DNA of 5,217 bases from Alphaproteobacteria bacterium (GTDB lineage Bacteria; Pseudomonadota; Alphaproteobacteria; Rickettsiales; UBA1997): NCBI GenBank assembly GCA_016869695.1, contig VGDN01000083.1:1-5217 (forward strand). Direction: 5' to 3'. Positions within the stretch are counted from its first letter, which is position 1; every line of letters begins with the position of its first letter. The notes under the pieces are model-generated. The model had not been told where the DNA came from and ran no database searches. It was given only the letters and a program-made list of their open reading frames with translations. Made by a program: the position numbers and the translations under genes. Below, piece by piece: positions 1 to 5,217 of the stretch.

Positions 1-1353
1 CTTGGCGATTATCACTTCAGTGCGATGCGCCACTTCCTGCATTCGCGCCTTCCATTCATGAAATTTTTCTGCCTCACTTTCTGGCGGGCGTTTACGCTCA
101 AGGTAGTAGCTGTCGCGATAGATGAAGGCGACTACATCCGCATCCTGCTCGATCGAACCCGAATCACGTAAATCTGAAAGTTGCGGACGCTTGTCCTCAC
201 GCTGCTCAACAGCACGTGACAGCTGCGAAAGTGCGACAACCGGAATGTTAAATTCTTTTGCGATCGCCTTGAGACCTTGCGTGATCTCCGACACTTCCTG
301 TACACGATTATCGCTTGCACGATTGCTCACGCCATGAACGAGCTGCAAGTAATCCACCACCAATAAAGAAAGATTATGTTTACGAACCATCCGTCGTGCT
401 CTGGTTCTAATCGACGCAATGGAAAGCGCTGGCGTGTCATCAACAAAAAATGGTAGTTTAGAAATATCGGCGGAGCGCATGGCCACTACTTCCCACTCAT
501 GTTCGTTAATCTGCCCATTTCTGAATTTTGTCGCATTGATGCTGCACTCCATGGAAAGAATCCGCGCAGCAATTTGTTCGGAAGACATTTCAAGAGAAAA
601 AAATCCCACCGCTTTTTTGTCTTTTTGCTCAGTTACATCCTTGTTCAGCAACTTACAGGCATTAAGCGCCATGGCGACACCAAGACTCGATTTACCCATC
701 GATGGCCGACCAGCAAGAATGATTAGATCAGACTGCTGCATACCGCCCAAAATTTTGTCGAGGTCAACGAGACCAGTGGATATACCACTGATGTGGCTGT
801 CGCGTTGTCTGGCGAGTAGTGTTTTGTTGAGCGTTTCGGTGAGTGAAGAGGATAGACTGTGAAAATCGCTGCGACCATTGCCATGCTCGGAAAGCTTGAA
901 TAGCACCGACTCCGCCAACTCAATCTGCTGCGTCGCACTGGTTTTTTCTTCCGGATTGTAAACGCGATTCACTACATCTTCCCCGACCATTGCCAGCTCG
1001 CGCTTGAGCGCCGAATCATGAATTACACGGCCATAATCAGCGATGTCGATGATGGTCGAAGCTGCCGACAAAAGAGTCGCGAGATAAAGAGTGCCCCCGA
1101 TTGCCTTGATTGAGGGATCTGACTCGAAGAACTGCTTAAGCGTAACCTGATTAGCCACAATCTCGACCTTCTCGATGCAGTGCAGAATCTGCGTAAAAAT
1201 TTTCTGATGCGCCGGCTCATAAAAATGCTCCGCGCGCAAAAACTCCACCACGCGATTCAAATATTCATTGTTCAAAATAATCGTGCCTAGCACCGCCTGC
1301 TCTGCTTCGATGTTGTATAATTCCTTACGTATTTCTGATTCTTTCTTTGTCAT
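1..1353 (-). CDS. dnaB: Replicative DNA helicase DnaB, C-terminus cut by window edge
   Basis: DnaB is the hexameric 5'-3' helicase that unwinds the chromosome at the replication fork and recruits primase. Reading the minus strand from the ATG at 1353 gives 451 open codons with no stop before base 1. Family members of this type usually have some tens more residues, so only the tail is missing. Residues about 14-115 are the N-terminal helical domain (IEAEQAVLGTIILNN), followed by a linker, and the RecA-like ATPase starts near 188 (SGISTGLVDLDKILGG). Walker A is GRPSMGKS at 215-222, with Ser in place of the more common Thr. FFSLEMSSEQ (251-260) carries the catalytic Glu255. Walker B is LVVDYLQL with Asp334. 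The QLSRAVEQREDKRPQLSDLR and SGSIEQDADVV motifs follow at 377-408. A charged segment of several extra residues between Walker A and FFSLEMS (about 235-248) matches the alphaproteobacterial form. The start overlaps the glmS stop by 4 bp and has no Shine-Dalgarno sequence. The identification is very secure. Confidence 0.97.
   Translation of the reverse strand, partial: MTKKESEIRKELYNIEAEQAVLGTIILNNEYLNRVVEFLRAEHFYEPAHQKIFTQILHCIEKVEIVANQVTLKQFFESDPSIKAIGGTLYLATLLSAASTIIDIADYGRVIHDSALKRELAMVGEDVVNRVYNPEEKTSATQQIELAESVLFKLSEHGNGRSDFHSLSSSLTETLNKTLLARQRDSHISGISTGLVDLDKILGGMQQSDLIILAGRPSMGKSSLGVAMALNACKLLNKDVTEQKDKKAVGFFSLEMSSEQIAARILSMECSINATKFRNGQINEHEWEVVAMRSADISKLPFFVDDTPALSIASIRTRARRMVRKHNLSLLVVDYLQLVHGVSNRASDNRVQEVSEITQGLKAIAKEFNIPVVALSQLSRAVEQREDKRPQLSDLRDSGSIEQDADVVAFIYRDSYYLERKRPPESEAEKFHEWKARMQEVAHRTEVIIAK
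1350..1353 (-). promoter_or_regulatory. ATGA stop/start overlap coupling glmS to dnaB
   Basis: On the minus strand glmS ends ACC-GTA-GAA-TGA, and the ATG of dnaB uses the last A of the GAA codon and the first two bases of that stop. The 20 or so bases before the dnaB ATG contain no GGAG- or GAGG-like sequence. This is the classic arrangement for re-initiation by ribosomes finishing the upstream gene. The overlap is seen directly; the coupling is inferred from general knowledge of such junctions. Confidence 0.8.
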
Positions 1354-3158
1354 TCTACGGTTACCGATTTCGCCAAATTCCGTGGCTGATCCACATCGCT
1401 ACCTTTGAAAAGTGCAACATAGTAGGCAAGGAGTTGAGTTGTGACTACGGGCAGCAGCGCTTCTTCGATCATTCCAGAAATTTTTGGGATTTTTATTCCA
1501 CTCAGTTTTTCGTCGTCACTTACAAAAATTATTTTCCCACCTCGCGCCTTCACCTCTTCCGCATTCGAAATGGTTTTTTCGAAAAGTTGGTTGTGCGGCG
1601 CAATCACAATCACCGGCATTTTCTTATCGATTAAGGCGATGGTGCCGTGCTTCAGTTCACCCGCAGCAATGCCTTGTGCGTCAATGTAAGAAAGCTCGCG
1701 CATCTTTAGCGCTGACTCAAAAGATGTGACCTGAGAAACACCGCGGCCGATATAGAGCATATGCTTCGCGCCAACCAAACTCTTGGCGATTTTTTTGATG
1801 TTACGAATGTTGTTCTGCACAAGCATCTCACTCATCTTTGCCCCAACTCCTGTAAGCTCACGCAGTAGTTCGATTTTTTTCTTCGGCGAAATTTTACCGC
1901 GCAAAAAGCCGAAATGAATCGCCAGTAAAGTCAAAACAGAAATCTGCGCGCTGTAGGCCTTTGTTGAGGCTACGCCGATTTCCGGACCAGCGATGGTACG
2001 AATTACGACATCCGAAAGTTGGGCGATTGAGCTGTGCGTTACATTCACCACCGACAAAATTTTCTGCTTGTTTTCCTTGGCATATTTCAGCGCCGCCAAA
2101 CTGTCCGCCGTCTCGCCGGATTGCGACACGAAGATCATCAGATTGTCATTACGGAATGGATGTTTGCGGTATCTAAATTCGGAAGCGATATCGACCTCGA
2201 CTTCAATGCCGGCAACTTCCTCAAAAAGATATTTCGCGGCCAAGCCGGCATAGTAAGAAGTGCCACAGGCAATGATGGTAAGCTTGTTGATCTTGCTTAG
2301 GTCGAAAGAGAAATTCGGCAGATGAATTTCGCCGCTGGCCAGTGTGACATAGGTCTGAATAATCTCCTCCAAAACGCGCGGCTGTTCGTGTATTTCTTTC
2401 AGCATGAAATGCGTGTAGCCATCCTTGGAAACCTTATTGTTATCTGGCTCCATGAGCTTTGACTCTCTCTTAATTTCGCGGCCGGAAGAGTTAAAAATCT
2501 CAACTGAGTTCGCTGAAATTAAGGCGATCTCATCATCCTCTAAAGCTAGGATTTGATTGGTATGAGAGGCTAGCGCGTAGTAATCGGAAGCGACGTAATT
2601 TTCATCTTCACCAAGACCGATGACTAGCGGCGAACCACGTTTGGCAACGGCTAACAGGTCTTCGTGACCCTTAAACATCACCGCCAAAGCGAAGGTTCCA
2701 TTAACTTCTTTTAGCGTTGCCAGCAAAGATTTTTTGATGTCACCAGTTTTTGCAAGATGCTGTTCAAGCAGATGAGGCAAAGTCTCGCTGTCAGTCTCGC
2801 TTAAAAATTTTACGCCGGATTTTTTTAGTTTCTCCTGCAGCTCTTGGTAATTCTCGATGATGCCGTTATGCACTAAACACACTTTTGACGAAGCGTGTGG
2901 ATGGGCGTTTTGCTTGCTTGGACGACCATGCGTCGCCCATCTTGTGTGACCAATACCGAGTGTTGCCTGCAGCTTTGCCTTCTTCAATGCCGACTCCAAC
3001 CGTGCAATTTTTCCTTCTTCCTTCACAGTCTGAAACTTACCGCCGCTGAGCACGGCGATACCAGCAGAGTCATAGCCGCGATACTCAAGTTTCTTCAGAC
3101 CTTCAAGGATGGTTGCGGTCGAGTTTTTACTTCCGACCACTCCGACGATGCCACACAT
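1350..3158 (-). CDS. glmS: Glutamine--fructose-6-phosphate aminotransferase (isomerizing) GlmS
   Basis: GlmS converts fructose-6-phosphate and glutamine to glucosamine-6-phosphate and glutamate in the cytoplasm, the first committed step to UDP-GlcNAc, peptidoglycan and lipid A. The 602 residues are full length (E. coli has 609). The start is fixed by MCGIVG, because Cys2 becomes the catalytic N-terminal nucleophile once Met is removed. The class II glutamine amidotransferase domain covers about 1-220: HTRWATHG at 71-78, HNGIIENY at 97-104, SETDSE at 120-125. The first SIS domain has ACGTSYYAGLAAKY (297-310), SQSGET (345-350) and ASTKAYS (397-403). The second has GRGVS (471-475), Lys485, Glu488 and ELKHG with His504, aligning with E. 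coli Lys485, Glu488 and His504. The C-terminus is the canonical DVDQPRNLAKSVTVE, including the sugar-binding Lys. Around 493-506 the sequence is DAQGIAAGELKHGT, where bacterial enzymes usually read closer to HAEGYAAGELKHGP. The gene lies 214 bp downstream of the helicase gene and overlaps dnaB. No glmU is seen next to it. Confidence 0.98.
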   Translation of the reverse strand: MCGIVGVVGSKNSTATILEGLKKLEYRGYDSAGIAVLSGGKFQTVKEEGKIARLESALKKAKLQATLGIGHTRWATHGRPSKQNAHPHASSKVCLVHNGIIENYQELQEKLKKSGVKFLSETDSETLPHLLEQHLAKTGDIKKSLLATLKEVNGTFALAVMFKGHEDLLAVAKRGSPLVIGLGEDENYVASDYYALASHTNQILALEDDEIALISANSVEIFNSSGREIKRESKLMEPDNNKVSKDGYTHFMLKEIHEQPRVLEEIIQTYVTLASGEIHLPNFSFDLSKINKLTIIACGTSYYAGLAAKYLFEEVAGIEVEVDIASEFRYRKHPFRNDNLMIFVSQSGETADSLAALKYAKENKQKILSVVNVTHSSIAQLSDVVIRTIAGPEIGVASTKAYSAQISVLTLLAIHFGFLRGKISPKKKIELLRELTGVGAKMSEMLVQNNIRNIKKIAKSLVGAKHMLYIGRGVSQVTSFESALKMRELSYIDAQGIAAGELKHGTIALIDKKMPVIVIAPHNQLFEKTISNAEEVKARGGKIIFVSDDEKLSGIKIPKISGMIEEALLPVVTTQLLAYYVALFKGSDVDQPRNLAKSVTVE

Positions 3159-3172
3159 GATTTTTGATTTTT
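3159..3172. repeat. Tandem heptamer pair (GATTTTT)x2 abutting the glmS start codon
   Basis: Two perfect copies of GATTTTT lie directly next to the glmS ATG, reading AAAAATC-AAAAATC-ATG on the coding strand. They occupy the exact place where a Shine-Dalgarno sequence would be expected, and none is present. An unstructured A-rich stretch can help 30S binding without a Shine-Dalgarno, which would fit here, but that is inference. Confidence 0.7.
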
Positions 3173-3178
3173 GCCAAG

Positions 3179-3193
3179 CCCCCCATTGGGGGG
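3179..3193. repeat. Perfect C6/G6 hairpin in the glmS leader
   Basis: Six C, the spacer ATT and six G form a perfect inverted repeat 20 bp upstream of the glmS ATG. On the coding strand the wider sequence reads CTCCCCTAAATC, then the stem, then CTTGGC, so an additional C4 block (complement of GGGG at 3199-3202) could compete for the G6 arm. No T-run follows the stem on either strand, so it is not a standard terminator. Its form recalls small G/C-block repeats dispersed in intergenic regions of some genomes. It could also be a structured leader that affects glmS translation. Confidence 0.7.
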
Positions 3194-3209
3194 ATTTAGG
3201 GGAGATTAA

Positions 3210-3223
3210 TTTTAGATTTTAGA
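3210..3223. repeat. Tandem heptamer pair (TTTTAGA)x2
   Basis: Two perfect adjacent copies of TTTTAGA are followed by TCTAGA, giving the small palindrome TAGATCTA at 3221-3228. On the glmS strand the repeat creates two TAAAAT hexamers that resemble a -10 box. Short tandem duplications of this size can arise by slippage. Confidence 0.6.
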
Positions 3224-3244
3224 TCTAGAGCACACCAGAGTAAG
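3216..3244 (-). promoter_or_regulatory. Weak candidate sigma-70-type promoter for glmS
   Basis: On the minus strand TAAAAT (3221-3216) matches the -10 consensus at five of six positions. CTTACT (3244-3239), 17 bp upstream, matches TTGACA at only three of six. Transcription from here would begin near 3209 and give a leader of about 50 nt that includes the C6/G6 hairpin. A second -10-like hexamer, TACAAT, lies within 3265-3270 on the same strand but lacks a recognisable -35 box. Alphaproteobacterial promoters are often poorly matched, so this is only a candidate; glmS may also be read through from the helicase gene. Confidence 0.2.
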
Positions 3245-3257
3245 TGAGAGGAGGGGT

Positions 3258-3291
3258 GAGTAAATTGTAATCTTTTGTAAGTTTTTTACTC
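3258..3291. repeat. 7-bp inverted repeat GAGTAAA/TTTACTC with 20-nt loop
   Basis: GAGTAAA at 3258-3264 pairs exactly with TTTACTC at 3285-3291. The spacing is 20 bases of AT-rich sequence. The symmetry would suit a dimeric regulator site or a weak RNA stem, but a seven-base match in AT-rich intergenic DNA could be chance. Confidence 0.35.
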
Positions 3292-3296
3292 CTTTC

Positions 3297-3311
3297 CCAT
3301 CATTGCGATGG
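3297..3311. repeat. Short hairpin CCATC-ATTGC-GATGG
   Basis: A perfect 5-bp stem with a 5-base loop lies in the region downstream of the helicase stop codon. It is not followed by a T-tract on the minus strand, so it does not make a textbook terminator. It is the first of three adjacent small stems between 3297 and 3362. Confidence 0.4.
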
Positions 3312-3316
3312 TTTGT

Positions 3317-3328
3317 GCAGTAAACTGC
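3317..3328. repeat. Short hairpin GCAG-TAAA-CTGC
   Basis: This is a perfect 4-bp stem with a TAAA loop (TTTA on the minus strand), the middle member of the three-stem cluster in the 3' region of the helicase transcript. On its own it is too short to be significant. Confidence 0.4.
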
Positions 3329-3330
3329 GG

Positions 3331-3362
3331 TAATCCATCCCTACGCTAGTGAGCATGGATTG
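3331..3362. repeat. Interrupted stem-loop just downstream of the helicase stop
   Basis: AATCCAT at 3332-3338 pairs with ATGGATT at 3355-3361, with a possible extra T-G pair outside. An inner GCT/AGC stem (3345-3347 with 3352-3354) follows across a one-sided bulge. On the minus strand the T7 tract (complement of the A-run 3365-3371) lies before the stem, the wrong order for intrinsic termination of the helicase mRNA. The stem could stabilise the transcript 3' end or take part in rho-dependent termination; neither is shown by sequence. Confidence 0.45.
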
Positions 3363-3372
3363 GTAAAAAAAC

Positions 3373-5217
3373 TTAGCCAAACTGTACAAAATCTTTCATC
3401 ACCGTCTTGGTTCCTGATTTTTCAAAAGCGATTTCAAGCTTACTACCATCTATACTCATCACTCTGCCGTAACCAAATTTTTGATGGAAGACGCGTTGGC
3501 CGTTAGTTGTTTCACTCTTCATTTCATGGCGCGCAATTTCATGTCGCGCACTGGGCACTTGGCACTGAGTACCAAACACTGAATCCTGTGGCAACTCTTT
3601 TAAGAAACGGGATGGTAGCTGCATTTGCACGTCGCCGAAGATGTAGCGACTCTTAGCATGAGACAAAACCAACTCCTGTTTCGCCCGCGTCATTGCTACA
3701 TACATCAAGCGCCGCTCCTCTTCCAAACCATTGCGCTCCTCTAGGGATTTTCCGCTCGGAAATATTCCATCCTCAAGTCCTGGTACAAAAACTAAGTCAA
3801 ACTCCAAACCCTTGGCAGCATGCACAGTCATTACGCTCACAGCATATTGCAGATTCTTCTCATCACGCGCTTCGACCAGCGAAACATACTCCAAAAACTC
3901 GGTGACGTTGGAAAATTCATTCAAGCTGTTGAGGAACTCCTCAATGTTTTCTAGACGCCCTTGCGCTTCCAGCGTGTTCTCGCTCTTCCACATCGCGATG
4001 TAGCCTGAAACAATTAGCACCTCGCGCGCTAAGTCGGAAAGATTCGCCGATCCCATTTTTTCTTGCGCACGTTCGATGATTTCAGCCAGGCCACGCAAGG
4101 CTTCGCGCGCCCTGCCCTTCAATGAGTCAGAATTTTTAATCGCCAAAAAAATCGAACTGCTAGAGCTACGAAGACTGGCTATTGCTGCCTCACCAACTCC
4201 TCGCTTCGGCACATTAATGATGCGCATCATCGCCAAATCATCATCGGGATTAGCACATACACGCAGATAGGCTATGGCGTCGCGCACTTCCAGACGCTCG
4301 TAAAATTTCATGCCGCCGATGACTTTGTAAGAAATTCCAGCCTGAATAAAGGCCTCTTCGAAAGCACGCGTTTGATAGCCCGCACGCACGAGCACCGCGG
4401 TTTGCGACGGTTTGTATTTCGCCGATCTGATCGCTTGCGCCACCGCTGCCGCCTCCATGCGATCATCCAAAAAAGACATCAGCTTTACCTTCTCTCCCTG
4501 CCCTTTATCGGTCCAAAGCTTCTTACCGTGACGCTGTTTGTTGTTGGCAATCACTGCATGTGCGGCGTTTAAGATGTGCGAAGTCGAACGGTAATTTTGC
4601 TCAAGACGAATAACCTGCGCATCCGGGAAATCCTTCTCGAATTTAAGGATGTTAGCGATGTTGGCGCCCCGCCAGCTGTAGATCGACTGATCATCATCCC
4701 CAACACAGCAAATATTTTTATGCGCGGCTGAAAGGGCGAGAAGCCAGTGATACTGTGCATTGTTGGTGTCTTGATATTCGTCAACAAGGATGTAGCGGAA
4801 TTTATTTTGGTAGAGCGAGAGCACGTCTGGCGCGGTTCTAAAGATGGTTAGGTTGTGCAAAAGTAAGTCTCCAAAATCCGCCGCATTCATCATTTTTAAG
4901 CGAGATTGGTAAGTTTCGTAAACTTCTTTCAACTTAGGAAGAGTAAGCTCCATCCCGATATTTTCTGGCGCGACCACCTTGTCCTTTAAGCGCGAAATCC
5001 GCACCAGATATGCCTTCGGCGCGAATTGTTTGGTGTCGATGTTGAAGTCGAGAAGGATCTGTTTGAGCAGGCGCGTCTGGTCGTCGTCATCGATGATTGT
5101 AAAGTCGGAGCGCAGCCCTACCACTTCGGCATGACGTCGCAAAATCCGCGCCGCAATCGCGTGAAACGTGCCAACCCAAAGATTATTCACCTGCTCGCCA
5201 ATCACCTCACCGATGCG
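3373..5217 (-). CDS. uvrD: UvrD/PcrA-family superfamily 1A DNA helicase, N-terminus cut by window edge
   Basis: This is an ATP-dependent 3'-5' DNA helicase of the UvrD/PcrA/Rep family, acting in excision and mismatch repair and in clearing proteins from forks. The frame stays open to base 5217, giving 614 visible residues. The Q motif and Walker A (GxGKT), about 90-110 residues at the N-terminus, are missing only because the window ends. Counting from the Val codon at 5205, the motifs are: GTFHA (12-16), Walker B VDEYQDTN (141-148), motif III GDDDQSIYSWRG (169-180), motif IV EQNYRS with Arg206, motif V VSVMTVHAAKGLEFD (456-470), and motif VI VAMTRAK (503-509) with Arg507. A C-terminal Tudor-like domain, RVFHQKFGYGRV onward (571-610), is typical of UvrD/PcrA and used for RNA polymerase or partner binding in known members. 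A GTG at 5205 would drop essential motifs, and the upstream codons (RIGE) continue the family pattern, so it is not the start. The linker at about 541-567 is built from short DNA repeats. UvrD, PcrA and Rep cannot be separated firmly, but the Tudor tail favours UvrD/PcrA. Confidence 0.95.
   Translation of the reverse strand, partial: RIGEVIGEQVNNLWVGTFHAIAARILRRHAEVVGLRSDFTIIDDDDQTRLLKQILLDFNIDTKQFAPKAYLVRISRLKDKVVAPENIGMELTLPKLKEVYETYQSRLKMMNAADFGDLLLHNLTIFRTAPDVLSLYQNKFRYILVDEYQDTNNAQYHWLLALSAAHKNICCVGDDDQSIYSWRGANIANILKFEKDFPDAQVIRLEQNYRSTSHILNAAHAVIANNKQRHGKKLWTDKGQGEKVKLMSFLDDRMEAAAVAQAIRSAKYKPSQTAVLVRAGYQTRAFEEAFIQAGISYKVIGGMKFYERLEVRDAIAYLRVCANPDDDLAMMRIINVPKRGVGEAAIASLRSSSSSIFLAIKNSDSLKGRAREALRGLAEIIERAQEKMGSANLSDLAREVLIVSGYIAMWKSENTLEAQGRLENIEEFLNSLNEFSNVTEFLEYVSLVEARDEKNLQYAVSVMTVHAAKGLEFDLVFVPGLEDGIFPSGKSLEERNGLEEERRLMYVAMTRAKQELVLSHAKSRYIFGDVQMQLPSRFLKELPQDSVFGTQCQVPSARHEIARHEMKSETTNGQRVFHQKFGYGRVMSIDGSKLEIAFEKSGTKTVMKDFVQFG
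3521..3550. repeat. 15-bp direct repeat inside the helicase linker
   Basis: ATTTCATGGCGCGCA at 3521-3535 is followed at once by ATTTCATGTCGCGCA at 3536-3550, identical at 14 of 15 positions. The unit is a multiple of three, so the frame is kept and the protein shows a doubled ARHEI/ARHEM. It lies between helicase motif VI and the Tudor domain, a region that is variable and flexible in the family. Confidence 0.85.
3548..3582. repeat. Degenerate heptamer array (GCACTNN-like) inside the helicase linker
   Basis: Five consecutive 7-bp units can be read on the plus strand: GCACTGG, GCACTTG, GCACTGA, GTACCAA, ACACTGA. The first three share GCACT exactly; the last two are diverged. The array adjoins the 15-bp direct repeat and encodes the low-conservation stretch SVFGTQCQVPSA of the linker. 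Five heptamers total 35 bp, which is not a multiple of three, so growth or loss of one unit would shift the frame. Confidence 0.6.

Noticed and set aside
643..753. Intein or other insertion at the DnaB Walker A region, a known intein site
   Set aside because: The reading frame passes straight through GRPSMGKS to FFSLEMS with only a short charged segment typical of alphaproteobacterial DnaB.
419..862. Plus-strand open frame of 147 codons
   Set aside because: It is antisense to the ATPase domain of dnaB, with a Ser/Arg/Cys-rich composition typical of reverse-strand shadow frames, and it resembles no known protein.
1347..1634. Plus-strand open frame of 95 codons
   Set aside because: It lies wholly antisense to the highly conserved C-terminal part of glmS, has no recognisable domain and is a shadow of that gene.
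3159..3238. glmS ribozyme or riboswitch in the leader
   Set aside because: The likely leader is only about 50-80 nt, lacks the conserved core of the glmS ribozyme, and that element is known from Firmicutes and relatives rather than this class.
3331..3371. Rho-independent terminator after the helicase gene
   Set aside because: On the coding strand the T-run comes before the stem. On the plus strand the stem is followed by A's. Neither order terminates transcription by the standard mechanism.
5203..5205. GTG as the start of the helicase gene
   Set aside because: Starting here would lose the Q motif and Walker A. The frame stays open upstream with family-like residues (RIGE), so the gene continues past the window edge.
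1..5217. Mobile element, CRISPR array, defence system or prophage genes
   Set aside because: All but 214 bp is occupied by three housekeeping genes. There are no transposase motifs, long terminal inverted repeats, spaced direct repeats or tRNA-like folds.

Overview
The window holds three protein genes, all on the minus strand, in the transcription order uvrD/pcrA-type helicase (start outside the window), glmS (complete), dnaB (end outside the window). Taxonomic reading: the proteins look alphaproteobacterial. DnaB carries the extra segment between Walker A and the GFFSLEMS motif. The helicase ends in an RVFHQKFGYG-type Tudor domain. GlmS has the SEFRYR, SQSGETADSLAALKYA and GPEIGVASTKA wording familiar from that class. 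Base composition is moderate and the proteins are fairly lysine-rich, so this is not a high-GC rhizobial or Caulobacter-like genome. I cannot name an order or genus. All of this is recognition from memory, with no database search.

Layout: bases 1-1353 encode the first 451 residues of the replicative helicase DnaB; its last few dozen residues lie beyond base 1. Bases 1350-3158 encode full-length GlmS (602 residues). Its TGA stop overlaps the dnaB ATG in an ATGA junction, so the two are almost certainly co-transcribed and probably translationally coupled. Bases 3159-3372 are the only intergenic stretch (214 bp). It contains a perfect C6/G6 hairpin just upstream of glmS, short tandem heptamers, a cluster of small inverted repeats and a weak possible promoter. 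It holds no convincing rho-independent terminator and no Shine-Dalgarno sequence close to glmS. Bases 3373-5217 encode a UvrD/PcrA/Rep-like superfamily 1A helicase lacking its N-terminal Q motif and Walker A, which must lie beyond base 5217.

How the genes fit together: the helicase unwinds DNA in repair and at blocked forks, DnaB drives the replication fork, and GlmS makes glucosamine-6-phosphate for peptidoglycan and lipopolysaccharide. These are ordinary housekeeping genes. The glmS-dnaB overlap joins envelope precursor supply to replication in one transcript, though that may be accidental.

No novel system, mobile element, CRISPR array, tRNA or rRNA was seen. What deserves a second look is small: repeat-derived DNA inside the helicase linker, the hairpin at the glmS leader, and the two starts without Shine-Dalgarno sequences.
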